From NCBI RefSeq assembly GCF_009727055.1, contig NC_052351.1, positions 55,283,544 through 55,347,543 on the forward strand: a stretch of 64,000 nucleotides of DNA, in the 5' to 3' direction. Origin of the DNA: Benincasa hispida (lineage: Eukaryota > Streptophyta > Magnoliopsida > Cucurbitales > Cucurbitaceae). A model generated the notes under the pieces. The model worked only from the letters and a program-made list of their open reading frames with translations. It made no database searches and was not told the origin of the DNA. The position numbers were made by a program, and so were the translations under genes. How positions within the stretch are numbered: position 1 is the first letter of the stretch; the number at the start of each line of letters is the position of its first letter. Of the stretch, positions 27,716 through 37,925 are shown in pieces.

Positions 27716-30150
27716 ATGACACCAAAGAAAGTTGCATCCAAAGCTACCGTCGCAAGCAACACTTACATAAGCTCTGTCATCACGAAGGAAATCTGGGGCC
27801 AGCTGATGGAATTTTCTAAAAGTGGGATCGTCATCAGAGAAAATCCCTTGTTTGAAAACTATGCTTCTGTTACTGATCTATCAGAGAAAAAATCACATTT
27901 TGATGTAGTGTCTGTCATGATGACTGACGTAACGATTGAGTCAACCATGGCAGAGATGGAGGTAAAGATAAATCTCCTAATGAAGGCTGTAAAGGAGCGA
28001 GATCATGAAATCGCTGATTTAAGAGATCAGATACAGGCTCGAGATACTGCTGAATCAAGTCAATCCTCAGCTACAAAAGCCAATGACAAAGGAAAGACTG
28101 TCTTGCAGAAAAGTCAGCCACCACAATCCACCTCTGTTGCCTCTCTGTCAGTTCAACAGCTTAGGATATGATCACAAACTCCATAAGAGCTTAGTACGAA
28201 GGACCATTGCAAAGCTCTTTTATGTAATCCAAGCCATACACCAAGAGAATCGACAACCTCAAAATGCCAGTTGGGTATCAACCTCCAAAGTTCCAACAGT
28301 TCGATGGAAAGGGCAATCCAAAACAACATGTTGCACACTTCATTGAAACTTGTGAAAATGCAGGAACCAGAGGAGACCAACTAGTCAAGCAGTTCGTCCG
28401 TAGCTTGAAAGGAAATGCTTTCGATTGGTATACTGATTTGAAGCCAGAAGTGATTGACAGTTGGGAACAACTAGAAAGGGAGTTCCTGAACCGCTTCTAC
28501 AGTACAAGGCGTATTGTTAGCATGATGGAACTGACAAACACCAAACAGTGGAAGGGAGAGACAATCATCGATTACATCAACCGATGGAGAGCTTTAAGTC
28601 TGGATTGCAAAGATAGACTTACTGAATTATCTGCAGTAGGGATGTGCACTCAAAGCATGCACTGGGTGCTTCTCTACATCCTACAAGGGATAAAACCTCG
28701 TACATTTGAGGAGCTGGCAACACGCGCTCATGATATGGAGCTGAGCATTGCCAATAAGGTAACTAAAGATTTCCTAGTCTCTGAAGGGAGAAAATACAAA
28801 AATGATGCCAAGGGCACTGAAAAGATCGTGGGTAGTACCACAAAAGAATCTATGGATGTTCATATGACTCCGCTGAAATTTTCCTCCAAAGGAAAACAAA
28901 CAAAATTTGAAAGAAGGCACAATAAGGGCAAGAAGCATCGTCAAACTCTTAAAAAACGACAAGAAAAGGTTTTTCCATTCCCTAACTCTGATGTGGCAAA
29001 TATTTTAGAGCAACTACTAGAGAAGCAACTTATTCAACTACTGGAATGCAAGCGGCCGAAACAAGAAGAAAAAATAGATGATCCTAAGTATTGCAAGTAT
29101 CATCGGGTCATTAGTCACCCAGTTTAAAGGTGTTTCATGCTGAAGGAACGAATTATGAAGTTGGCTCGTGAAAAGAAGATTGAGCTAGATTTGGATGAAG
29201 TAGCTTAGACAAATCACGCTATAGTAACGGTGACTTCAAATGTTCCAATACTGTCTGTGTTCCATGCTTAAAGACAAAGTCCGATCCAGTTTGGAGAATT
29301 CGAGCCTATAGTTATTCGGTTCCAACAAGAGATTCAAACAGCAAATTCCAAAAAGAAAGATGAGCTTGTTGAAGATGACAACGAAGGGTGGATAGTAGTG
29401 ACTCATCGAAAGAGAAGACAACCAAACTCCACCCAAAAAGAGTCGCATTCCTATCGAAGATATAGAAAAAGAAACAAGACTCATAAAAAGAAAGGCAAAA
29501 AAATGACACGGAAACCTAAGCCTGCTAAGAAAGAAGACAAGAACTTCCCTCAATTCCGACGGCCGGAAACTTCGGCAAAATTTCTCCCAAGAAGCTTTCT
29601 CAATAATCATCCAGAGAAAGTATCAGAAGTTATTGCATGTCACACTATCGACATAGTGGAAGTCGACAACAATCATGTGACTGCTGAAAAAGTCAAAGAC
29701 TTAAAAGAAATGAAGCAAAGAACTTTTGTCTTCAATCGTATTAAGCCTTTAAGTGCTCGATCTTTAGTTTTTCAAAGATTGAGTATGGCCACGGTAGGAG
29801 AAGAAGACCAATGTCCAACGACTACTTCTGCTCGAACTTCAACCTTCAAAAGACTAAGTATATCCACATCAAAGAAAGATCAACCTCCAGCATCTGCTTT
29901 TGATCGTCTCAAGACAACAAGCGATCAACGTAAAGGAAGGATGAAAATCTTGAAGCCAACGTCATTCCATGAAGAAAACAACAACGAAAAGATTCACAGT
30001 CGTGTCCCTTCACGCATGAAGAGGAAATTTTCTGTTGACATAAATACAGAAGGTTCCTTGATAGTGAAGCCAAAACTCATCATATTGATGAATCCTACAA
30101 ATGAAGAGGATAATCAAAACCATGATGAAATAAGAGCTTCTAAAGTTTAA
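27716..30150 (+). pseudogene. Ty3/Gypsy gag remnant
   Basis: The first frame (27716-28171) has a coiled-coil-like middle (MAEMEVKINLLMKAVKERD). After a small indel near 28155 the second frame runs from about 28160 to 30150, interrupted by stops (near 28190, 28232, 29125, 29206 and 29269). The retrotransposon gag core is clear at 28264-28760: PPKFQQFDGKGNPKQHVAHF, FDWYTDL, WEQLEREFLNRFYST, ELATRAHDMELS. A zinc-finger-like CKYHR...H segment lies near 29090. The lysine-rich part from 29398 continues the frame. Gag would form particles packaging element RNA. This copy cannot make the full protein. Confidence 0.88.
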
Positions 30151-30219
30151 ATGAAGAAGCTCCTCATCGCAAGAGCCTAACCCGCATAAGCTTAAAATGT
30201 GAACGGCCCAAAAAAAAAT

Positions 30220-30484
30220 TGTACGAACTACGTTACGACTTAATCCCTTTCATTATAAAGCGTACGTAGGCAATTTAAAGAAATTTAAGTTCAGTTGCGC
30301 ATAAAAAAAAATCTTTTCGAACTACATTATGACTTGATCCCTACCATTAAGAAGGGTATGTAGGCAGCTTGAAAGAAACTTCGAGTTCAGTCCAGTTAAA
30401 AAAAAAAAAAACTTGAACTACGTCATGATTTGATCCCTTTCTTTAAAGGTATGAAGGGAACTTAAAGAAATTTCAGTTTAGTTC
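30220..30484 (+). repeat. Three degenerate ~85-95-bp repeats after gag
   Basis: Three successive units each hold GAACTACRTYAYGA, then GATCCCT, an AAGGGTATG-like word and AGTTCAGT. They lie directly after the gag frame in the non-coding part of the element. Confidence 0.65.
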
Positions 30485-30679
30485 ATCAGAAAAGATACCA
30501 CAACCACCTAAGTATAATACTACAAGATTGATATTGATCATCCCCATTAAATAATGACACTTCAAATTGAAGATGTTCATCCTTATTGGGGGCAACACAA
30601 TGAATTGAAAATGTTCATCCCTCGTAAGGAGCCAACACAGTAAATAAAAGGCACACACTTGGAATGCGCTTCGCTTCCT

Positions 30680-31250
30680 CTTTAAAATTAAACTTAGATG
30701 CTCCTCCATCTTCAAGTTCAGAGGCTTCATTGATGCTCTTCAATCTTCAAGTTCAGAGGCTTCATCGATGCTCCTCAATCTTCAAGTTTAGAGGCTTCAT
30801 CGGTGCTTCATCTTCATGCTCAAGTCTGGAGGTTTTGCGATGCCATCTTTATGCTCAAAGTCACAAAGTCAAGCCTACTGCCAAAGCTTCATTGATGCTT
30901 CATCAAACTCAAATGCGGAAGATTCGCCGATATTTCAAACTTAAATGCGAAGGATTCGCTGATACTTCAAGCTCAAGAGCAGAGGATTGGCCGATGCTTT
31001 GTCAAGCTCAGATGTTGATGATTTATCAATGCTTTATCAAACTCAAATGCGAAGCATTGGCTAATGTTTCGTCAAACTCAAATGTGAAGAATTTACCGAT
31101 ACTTTGTCAAACTCAAGTGTGAAGTTCTCGTCGATGCTTCTCCATCTTTAAGTTCAAAGGCTTCGTTGATGCCTCTCTATCTTTAAGTTCAGAGGTTTCG
31201 TTGATGCCTTTCCATCTTTAAGTTCAAGATTGGCGTGCATGGCCCCACTT
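30680..31250 (+). repeat. Imperfect CTTCAAGTTCAGAGGCTTC array
   Basis: Tens of imperfect ~35-50-bp units built on CTTCAAGTTCAGAGG/CTTCATTGATGC. They give long frames (30664-31122) that are repeats, not a gene. Confidence 0.65.
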
Positions 31251-31369
31251 CCATCTTCAAGTTGAAGGTCGGTGTGCATGACTCTGCTCCATTTTCAAGT
31301 TCAAGGTCGGTGTACATGGCTCGGCTCCATCTTCAATGACTCGGTCTACAAAATCATGACGCAGTTTTG

Positions 31370-31700
31370 CTTCATCTCCAAAGTCTGGCGTGGTTCACTT
31401 CATCTCCAAACTGATGACACGACTTCACTTCATCTTCAAATTCGTGGCGTGGCTTCGTTTCATCTCCAAATTGATAGCGTGGCTTCGCCATTTCCAAATT
31501 GATAGCGTGGCTTCGCCATCTCCAAAATGTTAGCACAGTTTCGCTTCATCTCCAAAGTTGTGGCGTGGCTTCGCTTCATCTCCAAAGTTGTGGCGTGGCT
31601 TCGCTTCATCTCCAAAGTTGTGGCGTGGCTTCGCTTCATCTCCATAGTTGTGGCGTGGCTTCGCTTCATCTCCATAGTTGTGGCGTGGCTTCGCTTGATG
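31370..31700 (+). repeat. 30-bp minisatellite
   Basis: The unit has the words GTGGCGTGGCTTCGC and TCATCTCCAAAGTT. Between about 31555 and 31695 four to five copies are exact or differ by one base; upstream copies are degenerate. Because 30 is a multiple of three, the array stays open in several frames and mimics a gene on both strands. Confidence 0.9.
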
Positions 31701-32219
31701 CGACTTCACTCCAAAATGTGGGTGTGGTTCTACCTCATATGCGAGATCAAGTTTGGTTTGCCTAGCTCTACCTCATATGCGAGGACAACTCTGGTCCGTC
31801 TGGACCCGTCTTATTGCGAGATCGACTCTAGCTAACCTGACTCCGCTCAAAAGCTTGATGGCACATTCTTCTCATCTTCAAGGTTTGATGGCACATCCAC
31901 CTCATCTTCAATACTCGATGGCATATTTCCCTTATCTTCAAATTTTGATCAAGGAGTAACATAACGAGGTATACCTTATCGGGATCCTCCCTAGGGTGAA
32001 AGCGGATATGCGAACGGTGCTACAAGGTAGACCTTTTCGGTATCCACCTAGGATGATCGAATGGGAGAGTTGTAAGCCTTTGCGGGGCCCCTCCCATGAC
32101 GATCAGGATGCACGAACGACGCTACACCTTTGCAGGTTTTCGCATGACGATCAGGAAGCACGAATAGGGATACAATAGATAGACCATGCCAAGGTCGTCC
32201 TTACGTGCACCAAAGACGG

Positions 32220-32620
32220 GTCAATGAGATAAAAAAAATTGTTTTGTCGTGCTCCTTCGGTTGCACTGTAACTCCTACAAAAAAAATAGTAGGAGGGCAA
32301 GTTAATAAAAAAAACAGCAAAAAAAAAAAAAGAAACTTCTGGAAAAAAAAAATAAAAAATAAAAAAAACATGTGAGAAAAAAAGGCAAACAAAAGAGAAA
32401 AAGAAAGCAAAAAAAAAAAAAGAAAGAAAAAAAATGAAAAAAAACAATCGAAAAAAAGAAAGAAAAAAAGAATCGAAAAAAAAAAGAAGAGAAGAAATTT
32501 TGGACTAGAGAAGATGAAAAGGGAAGAAAAGAAATTAAAAAAAAAAAAAGAAAGAAAAGGAAAATGGCTGAAAAAAAACCAGGAAAAAAACAATAACAAG
32601 AATAATAAACTTTGAAAAGA
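32220..32620 (+). repeat. Long A/G-rich (polypurine) tract
   Basis: About 400 bp of almost only A and G on the plus strand inside the gag-only element. Short minus-strand frames here are runs of Phe, Ser and Leu and are not genes. Confidence 0.85.
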
Positions 32621-33121
32621 AAAGCTAAATCCTAAATTCCACTTTTTTTTTCTTCATAGTGCCACCACTCACCCCCATTTTCTCTCTCTCATCTTTCTCA
32701 ACTCCCTCGATGCATTGCTCACTGCCGATCAATGCCCCACCATTATGCCCCACCATTATGATGAGATTGTCGGCAGTGTTGAGTCCACATAGAGTGGCGG
32801 ATCATGACGGTAAAAAAATGTTGAATGAAAAGTCAATTCCGATGAGGCTCATGTGACGATGACCTCAATGTCCAGCGCAAAAACACAAAAGGAAGCCCCG
32901 ATTGGGTGCTGCGAAAATGGAGAAAAAAAGAGGCATTAAAAGCAAAAGCGCTCAACACCAACAATTGTGGAATTCCCCTTTTAACCATTAAAAAAAAGAA
33001 GAAGAAGAAAGCAATTAAAAGCTTCGAAGAGCCAAGCTTGATTTCTAATGGGTTAATTTCATCCCAATTTATAGGAGGAGAAGTATGGTTTAGAGAAATT
33101 ATGAAAAAAAAAAAAAAATCA

Positions 33122-33226
33122 TAACTAATATTGGGGTTTAATCTTCCATAAAATCCTAACTAATATTAGGGTTTAACCTTCCACAAAATCCTAACTAATA
33201 TTGGGGTTTAATCTTTCATAAAATTC
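33122..33226 (+). repeat. Three 35-bp tandem repeats
   Basis: Units start TAACTAATATTGGGGTTTAA and differ by a few bases. Confidence 0.85.
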
Positions 33227-33239
33227 TAAAGAAGTTAAA

Positions 33240-34268
33240 GTCAGGCCAAGTTTCACAAAGTATGGGTTTTAAACAAATTTGAAACTAAAAAAAAAGTGGG
33301 ATCATTGCAGACAAGAGTAAAAGAAGTCCAGAATTATTTAGCTTCAAGGCCAATTGGCTAAATAAATTTAAAGTTGGGAATTGTGAAGTATATTCCAACT
33401 TTTTTTTTTTATAGAGATTGGAGTTAATCCAAATCCAAACAAAATTTTTGGATTGAATACAAGTTATATTTGAAATTCAAATCTTTTTCAAGTCAAAATT
33501 TGGCATACTCCAAATTTTATGCAAAGTCAAAATTGGAACAAAATTAAAATTATATTCCAAATTCAAGTCAAGATTCGGAATTCTATCCGAATTTAGTCTT
33601 CTATCATCAAAGTCAACCTCAAATTGATGTAAAATTTGAATTTGGGCATCTTCTAAATTTTTATCTCAACTTCATCCAAATTTAGAGTAATCTAAAATTC
33701 CTTTTGAATTAAAATTTGGGTATATCCCAAATTTTTATCTCAAATCAAAATTGATCGAGATTCAATTTCACCTCAAATTCTGTTCCAAATTCAAGCCAAG
33801 ATTTGGGTATCAACAAAATTTCATCTTAATGTCAAGACCTTGGCATAATCTAAATGTTGTCTCAAATCAAAATATAGGCACACTCTAAGCATCCACCAAA
33901 TTAAGGTTGAAGGAAAGATAAAGACAATATGACAAATTCTACTTCAAATTCACGTGAAATCTAAAAGAAAAATGATTGTTAGAATTTGGAATATTAAATT
34001 AAATTTGAAATTAAAGTGGAATATAAATTCTTCAAATTAAAGTTCACTTGGGAGCAAGAGAGTCAATGACTAAAATTCATCTTTTGTTTACTTGGCGAAA
34101 GTGTGTCAAACAAACAAATTTCAAATCAAAATTTTGAGCTAAATTCTTATATTTTGATCAAAATGATGCATCAAATTAAGGGAGTCAAAATCATACTTTG
34201 ATTTCAAATTACATTTTTTTCGAGATTCATCCACCCATATACGTGCATAAATCTCAAAAAGGTGCATT
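33240..34268 (+). other. Non-coding 3' interior of the gag-only element
   Basis: AT-rich sequence with loosely repeated AAATTCAAGTCAAGATT and AAATTTGGGTA words and no gene. It ends at the 3' LTR. The expected purine tract before the LTR is weak (AAAAAGG). Confidence 0.5.
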
Positions 34269-35766
34269 TGTTGAATGAGAAATTTTGGACTGATCGCAAA
34301 TTGCCACGTCATTTACTAAATTAAGGACAAAATTCCAAATAATTGAATTCGAGACTAATTAGAAGTTGACATTTGTCCCAAATTGAAGTTGAAGACATAA
34401 ATTGGCGAAGTCCGATGATGCCACATGTGTTCCTTCGTAACCGTTGGATTGAATAAAATTACTTCTATCCAATTTGATATTATTATTTGGGCTAAAAGTC
34501 CAATTTAACCCATAAATAAGCTTAATTTGACCAAAATGTCAAATAAGGCCCAAATCCAATTAGTCAGGCCCATGGACCGACCAAGCCTAAGCCCATGAAT
34601 TCCAGCAGATAACTCTATAAATAGAGGAGTTCTCCTCAATTGTGGAGGTCAGCAATTCTATACTCTAGAGAGCTTATAGGGAATTCTCTACCGTCAGAAG
34701 ACTCCTTCACTCCTGAAGCTGACCACGTCTGAAAACTGAAGTCCTTTGAAGATACAAGCATTCTGAAGACTGAAGTCCTTTGAAGATATAAGCATTCTGA
34801 AAACTAAAGTCCTTTGAAGATGCAAGCATCCTGAAGACTGAAGTTCTTTGAAGATGCAAGCATCCTAACCATGCTTGAAGACTGAAATCCTTTTGAAGAT
34901 ACAAGTAATTCTACATTCAGAGAGCACAAAGAGAATTCATCAACAAGCAGAAGACTCTCAAGATTCCTGAAGCTGCACTCCTAGAAGACAGAAGACCCTT
35001 GAAGACACAAACACTCTTCTAAGACTTCTACGAGAACATTCGGTGCTTTCCTTCTTCAAGTCAAGCGCATCCACCCAACCGAGAGAGAATCAGAGGATCA
35101 AGTACTAGAGATCGAACCACATCGCATCAAATCAACCTCAACATCAACACCAAATCAAGTTCAACTCCATGAAACAAGTTTCTCCGGAAGTCTCATGCGA
35201 ACACTAATCCTCCAAGAAGATCAACAAGCCCTAAGGCCGATCATCCAAGAAGATCAACAAGCCCAAAGGCTAATCATCCAAGAAAATCAACAAGTCCAAA
35301 AACTGATCCTCCAAGAAGATCAACAAGCCTAAAGGTCGATTACCCAAGAAGATCAACAAGCGCAAAGGTCGATTACCCAAGAAGATCAACAAGCCCAAAG
35401 GTCGATTACCCAAGAAGATCAACAAGCCCATATCAAAACAGATCAGACTATCTATCAATCGATTTGAAAATAGCACGTTCATTTCCGCCATAATAATAAG
35501 CATGCGAAGTAGCTAGAAGCGCTTGCTTCTAGCCCTTTCATTCTGATTCATGAATGAATTGGGAAAGCCAAAGGCCGATCACCCAAGAAGATCAATAAGC
35601 CTAAAGGTCGATCACCCAAGAAGATCAACTAGCTTAAAGTTTATAGTTTATTTTGAAAGCATCAAAATACTGCGTATTAGAGATTGTACTCACTTTCTAC
35701 AAAATTAATACAAATACAAAATTCAAGTTTCACGAAATAAATTTCTCTTGAAATCTCGTGCGAACA
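34269..35766 (+). repeat. 3' LTR of the gag-only element (1498 bp)
   Basis: Same order of parts as the 5' LTR (TATA-like box at about 34613-34626, 34-bp and 33-bp arrays). It is longer because of a roughly 139-bp insertion at 35431-35569 that breaks the 33-bp array. The 33-bp copy number also differs. Confidence 0.9.
35431..35569. other. Foreign 139-bp insertion in the 3' LTR
   Basis: Absent from the 5' LTR. It contains the perfect hairpin CTAGAAGC-GCTT-GCTTCTAG (35513-35532) and ATTCATGAATGAATT. AAGCC is repeated at both borders. Composition and the hairpin recall plant mitochondrial repeats, but that is a memory-based guess. Confidence 0.5.
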
Positions 35767-35771
35767 ATATG

Positions 35772-36371
35772 TAAATTTATAAAGTATAGTTTATAAAATG
35801 TTAACACAAACAAATTAATAGAGAGAATAAATATTTTGGAGAAAAAAAAATTATTACAGCGTAAACCAAGTTAGAAAGATTTTAAAGAGAGAGAAAATAC
35901 ATATAATTAAATAAAACAAAAACATTAGAAAATGGAGAAAAGTAGAAAAATTAGAAGTAAGAGAGAAAAAAAATATTTTAAAGCAACGGAAAAATTTATT
36001 TTTATATCTACTATTTTATTTTACTTATTGTCGTATTTATATTCCACACCGATTTTGGTTACATTTGAAATTTTAGAGGCTTATAATTATAGTATAAATA
36101 ATTTAATTTATGAATTTGTTTTTGTTTTGCATAGTACATTTTATTTTACTTGTTGTCATATTTATATTCCACACCAATTTTGATTACATTTGAAATTTTT
36201 GATGCTTATAATTATAGTATGAATAAATTAAAATTTTTTTTGTTTTGCGTATTACATTTTTAGTTTTAGAAAAGAAAATATTTGTATATGTTATCTTATA
36301 TATTTGCATTAGATTTTTTTTTTTTTTTTAACAATTAAGTACTATTTTAAAACTTGAAATTAAAACTTTTG
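35772..36371. other. AT-rich DNA, no gene seen
   Basis: Contains two similar ~95-bp segments (about 36000-36095 and 36135-36225, both with TATATTCCACACC and TTACATTTGAAATTTT). Probably the interior of the interrupted Helitron. Confidence 0.4.
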
Positions 36372-36656
36372 TGGCTTTTTGAGCATTAATCTCAAATTAA
36401 TGAATTAATTAGTCAATTTAATATTTTGATGATAACAAACCTGCTTTTATTTATTGACAATTTGGGTATTTTAAAGTGTCTATTGTATAGAGCTTGGAAT
36501 AACGCTTCTAATATAATTTGAATCACTCATTGAAGCTCAAGAAAGAGGTTATGGTCAAAAAGAAGCTTAACGAAAAAATGCTCATGACGAATGACGTGGC
36601 ATAATTTGATCATTTGCATATAGACATGTTTTGCTGAATGATGGACCAGTAAGGAG

Positions 36657-36913
36657 GTGTTTGGGGCAAAGATTATAATAACCACCTCTTGCTATAGTAA
36701 ATACTATTTCAAAACCCCCCATTAGCTACAGAAACACTATTTCAAAACCCTTCATTTGTTACAATATTTACTATTTGCTACAGTTTTTACTATTTTACAT
36801 TTATCATTTTTTTTCTTTGATACGGTGTTTATTATTTTCTTCTTGAACTAAAATAGTTTACTCCTCAAACACATTATTATAACCCAAACCAAAATAATCT
36901 ACACCACAAACAC
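36657..36913. mobile_element. Possible MITE
   Basis: The left end GTGTTTGGGGCAAAGATTAT and the reverse complement of the right end GTGTTTGTGGTGTAGATTAT are imperfect inverted repeats. The ends may extend to about 36651 and 36966. Target duplication unclear. Confidence 0.45.
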
Positions 36914-37002
36914 AAACTATTAAAATCAACTATAATAACTTATGAGTATAATAACCAACTCCTTGATGGAGACTTCTTGGATTTAAAAAGAAATAAATTT
37001 AA

Positions 37003-37026
37003 ACAAGTTATATATATATATATATA
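37003..37026. repeat. (AT)n microsatellite
   Basis: A TATATATA run inside the LTR-like relic. Similar runs lie at about 11793-11812 and 13902-13918 in INO80 introns. Confidence 0.85.
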
Positions 37027-37925
37027 AATCAAATGTGGTTTCCAACATCTTCCACATCTTTTTAAGATCATCTTATTCTCCAATTTGTTATAATAATTTT
37101 TATAATTTTCAATCCTCTCAAAAAATACAAACCTCCCATTGATGCCCTTTCCAAGCTTCAATTTCATTCTTGTCATCTTATTCTTGAGAGAGATTTATGT
37201 ATTGTGAGGATTGATTTGTTGTGAGCTTAACATTTGTAAAACCACTCTATTAAGAGAGTTGTAAAAGTGCTTTATCATTTACAAACATTTTGTAAAGGTT
37301 GCTCTTGATCCTGAAAAAGAATGGTCGTAACGGTTTGATTCTAATCCATGAAAATGATTGAGTTTGCTCTTGAACTCGTAAAAAGAGTAGCGTGGCGATT
37401 GGGCTCTAATAATCTATGGAAAGAGTCAGTAAGATCATTATCAAAATCCCAAGAGGCACTTGAGAAAGTGGATGTAGGTCGAGTTTGACCGAACCATTAT
37501 ACAAATTTTCGCTGTTAATTTCTTTATCCCTATACTACTTTAATTTTGCAATTAATGTGTTATTATAGTTTATTACATGAAATAAATTGCAATATTTGTT
37601 CTTGAAGCTAATTCCTCATATTTGTATATTTTGGTTGGTAGTTCTTAAATTTCTACATATATTATCAATTTTGGTATTAGAATCAAATAGGGTACTTTAA
37701 AGTAATATTGTTAACTTCTTGATTATTTTAAGTTGAATTTATTTGCATGAATTTATTGTTTAAGTTGTTGGTTAGCAAAAAAAAATTGTTAATTTATTTA
37801 ATTGGACACACATTAGAAAAAAGTTTTACTTAGTTTGACTAAAATTTATTCACCCCCTCCGGGGTTGCCATACCGATCCTATAACTTTGACATTTTCACG
37901 TACATGACACGTTTTTAAGTACTAG

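Larger units (their letters stand above)
26324..35766 (+). mobile_element. Gag-only LTR retrotransposon (TR-GAG/LARD type), 9.4 kb
   Basis: LTRs at 26324-27645 and 34269-35766, both TGTTGAATGAG...GCGAACA, are nearly collinear. Flanks GTATG (26319-26323) and ATATG (35767-35771) match at 4 of 5. A TGGCACGCCC primer-binding-like site lies at 27649, three bases after the 5' LTR. The 6.6-kb interior holds a decayed gag but no protease, reverse transcriptase, RNase H or integrase, so the element would have been moved in trans. The 3' half is non-coding, repeat-rich spacer. The gag type points to Ty3/Gypsy. Confidence 0.88.
36372..37895 (+). repeat. LTR-like relic, probably Copia
   Basis: TTTTGATGATAACAAAC near 36423 and GTAGGTCGAGTTTGACCGAA near 37465 are words I associate with plant Copia (SIRE/Tork-like) LTRs. 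CACCCCCTCC follows at about 37851. No coding and no clear target duplication. Borders are approximate. Confidence 0.3.
25198..37925 (+). mobile_element. Possible second Helitron, heavily interrupted
   Basis: Immediately after the first Helitron, 25200-25330 resembles that element's 5' part (AAATGGGGCAATATAGG; TTTTGCCC; GAGTGTAG). The segment at 26075-26140 resembles its 3' part (GGAGGTRGTTAT..., GTGAGATG.ATGTGT). A matching 3' terminus, TTTCACGTACATGACACG then CTAG followed by T, appears at 37895-37926. Between them lie a hAT MITE, the gag-only LTR element and LTR-like DNA. The first bases of the 5' end seem lost. The reconstruction is inference. Confidence 0.45.

Noticed and set aside
31460..31835. 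Overlapping open frames on both strands with 10-residue repeats
   Set aside because: They come from the 30-bp minisatellite, which is open in several frames.
32151..32599. Phe-rich 'membrane protein' frames on the minus strand
   Set aside because: They are translations of the A/G tract.
30226..33226. Evenly repeated segments considered as a CRISPR-like array
   Set aside because: Units are contiguous and degenerate, without unique spacers of constant length, in a plant retroelement. They are tandem repeats.
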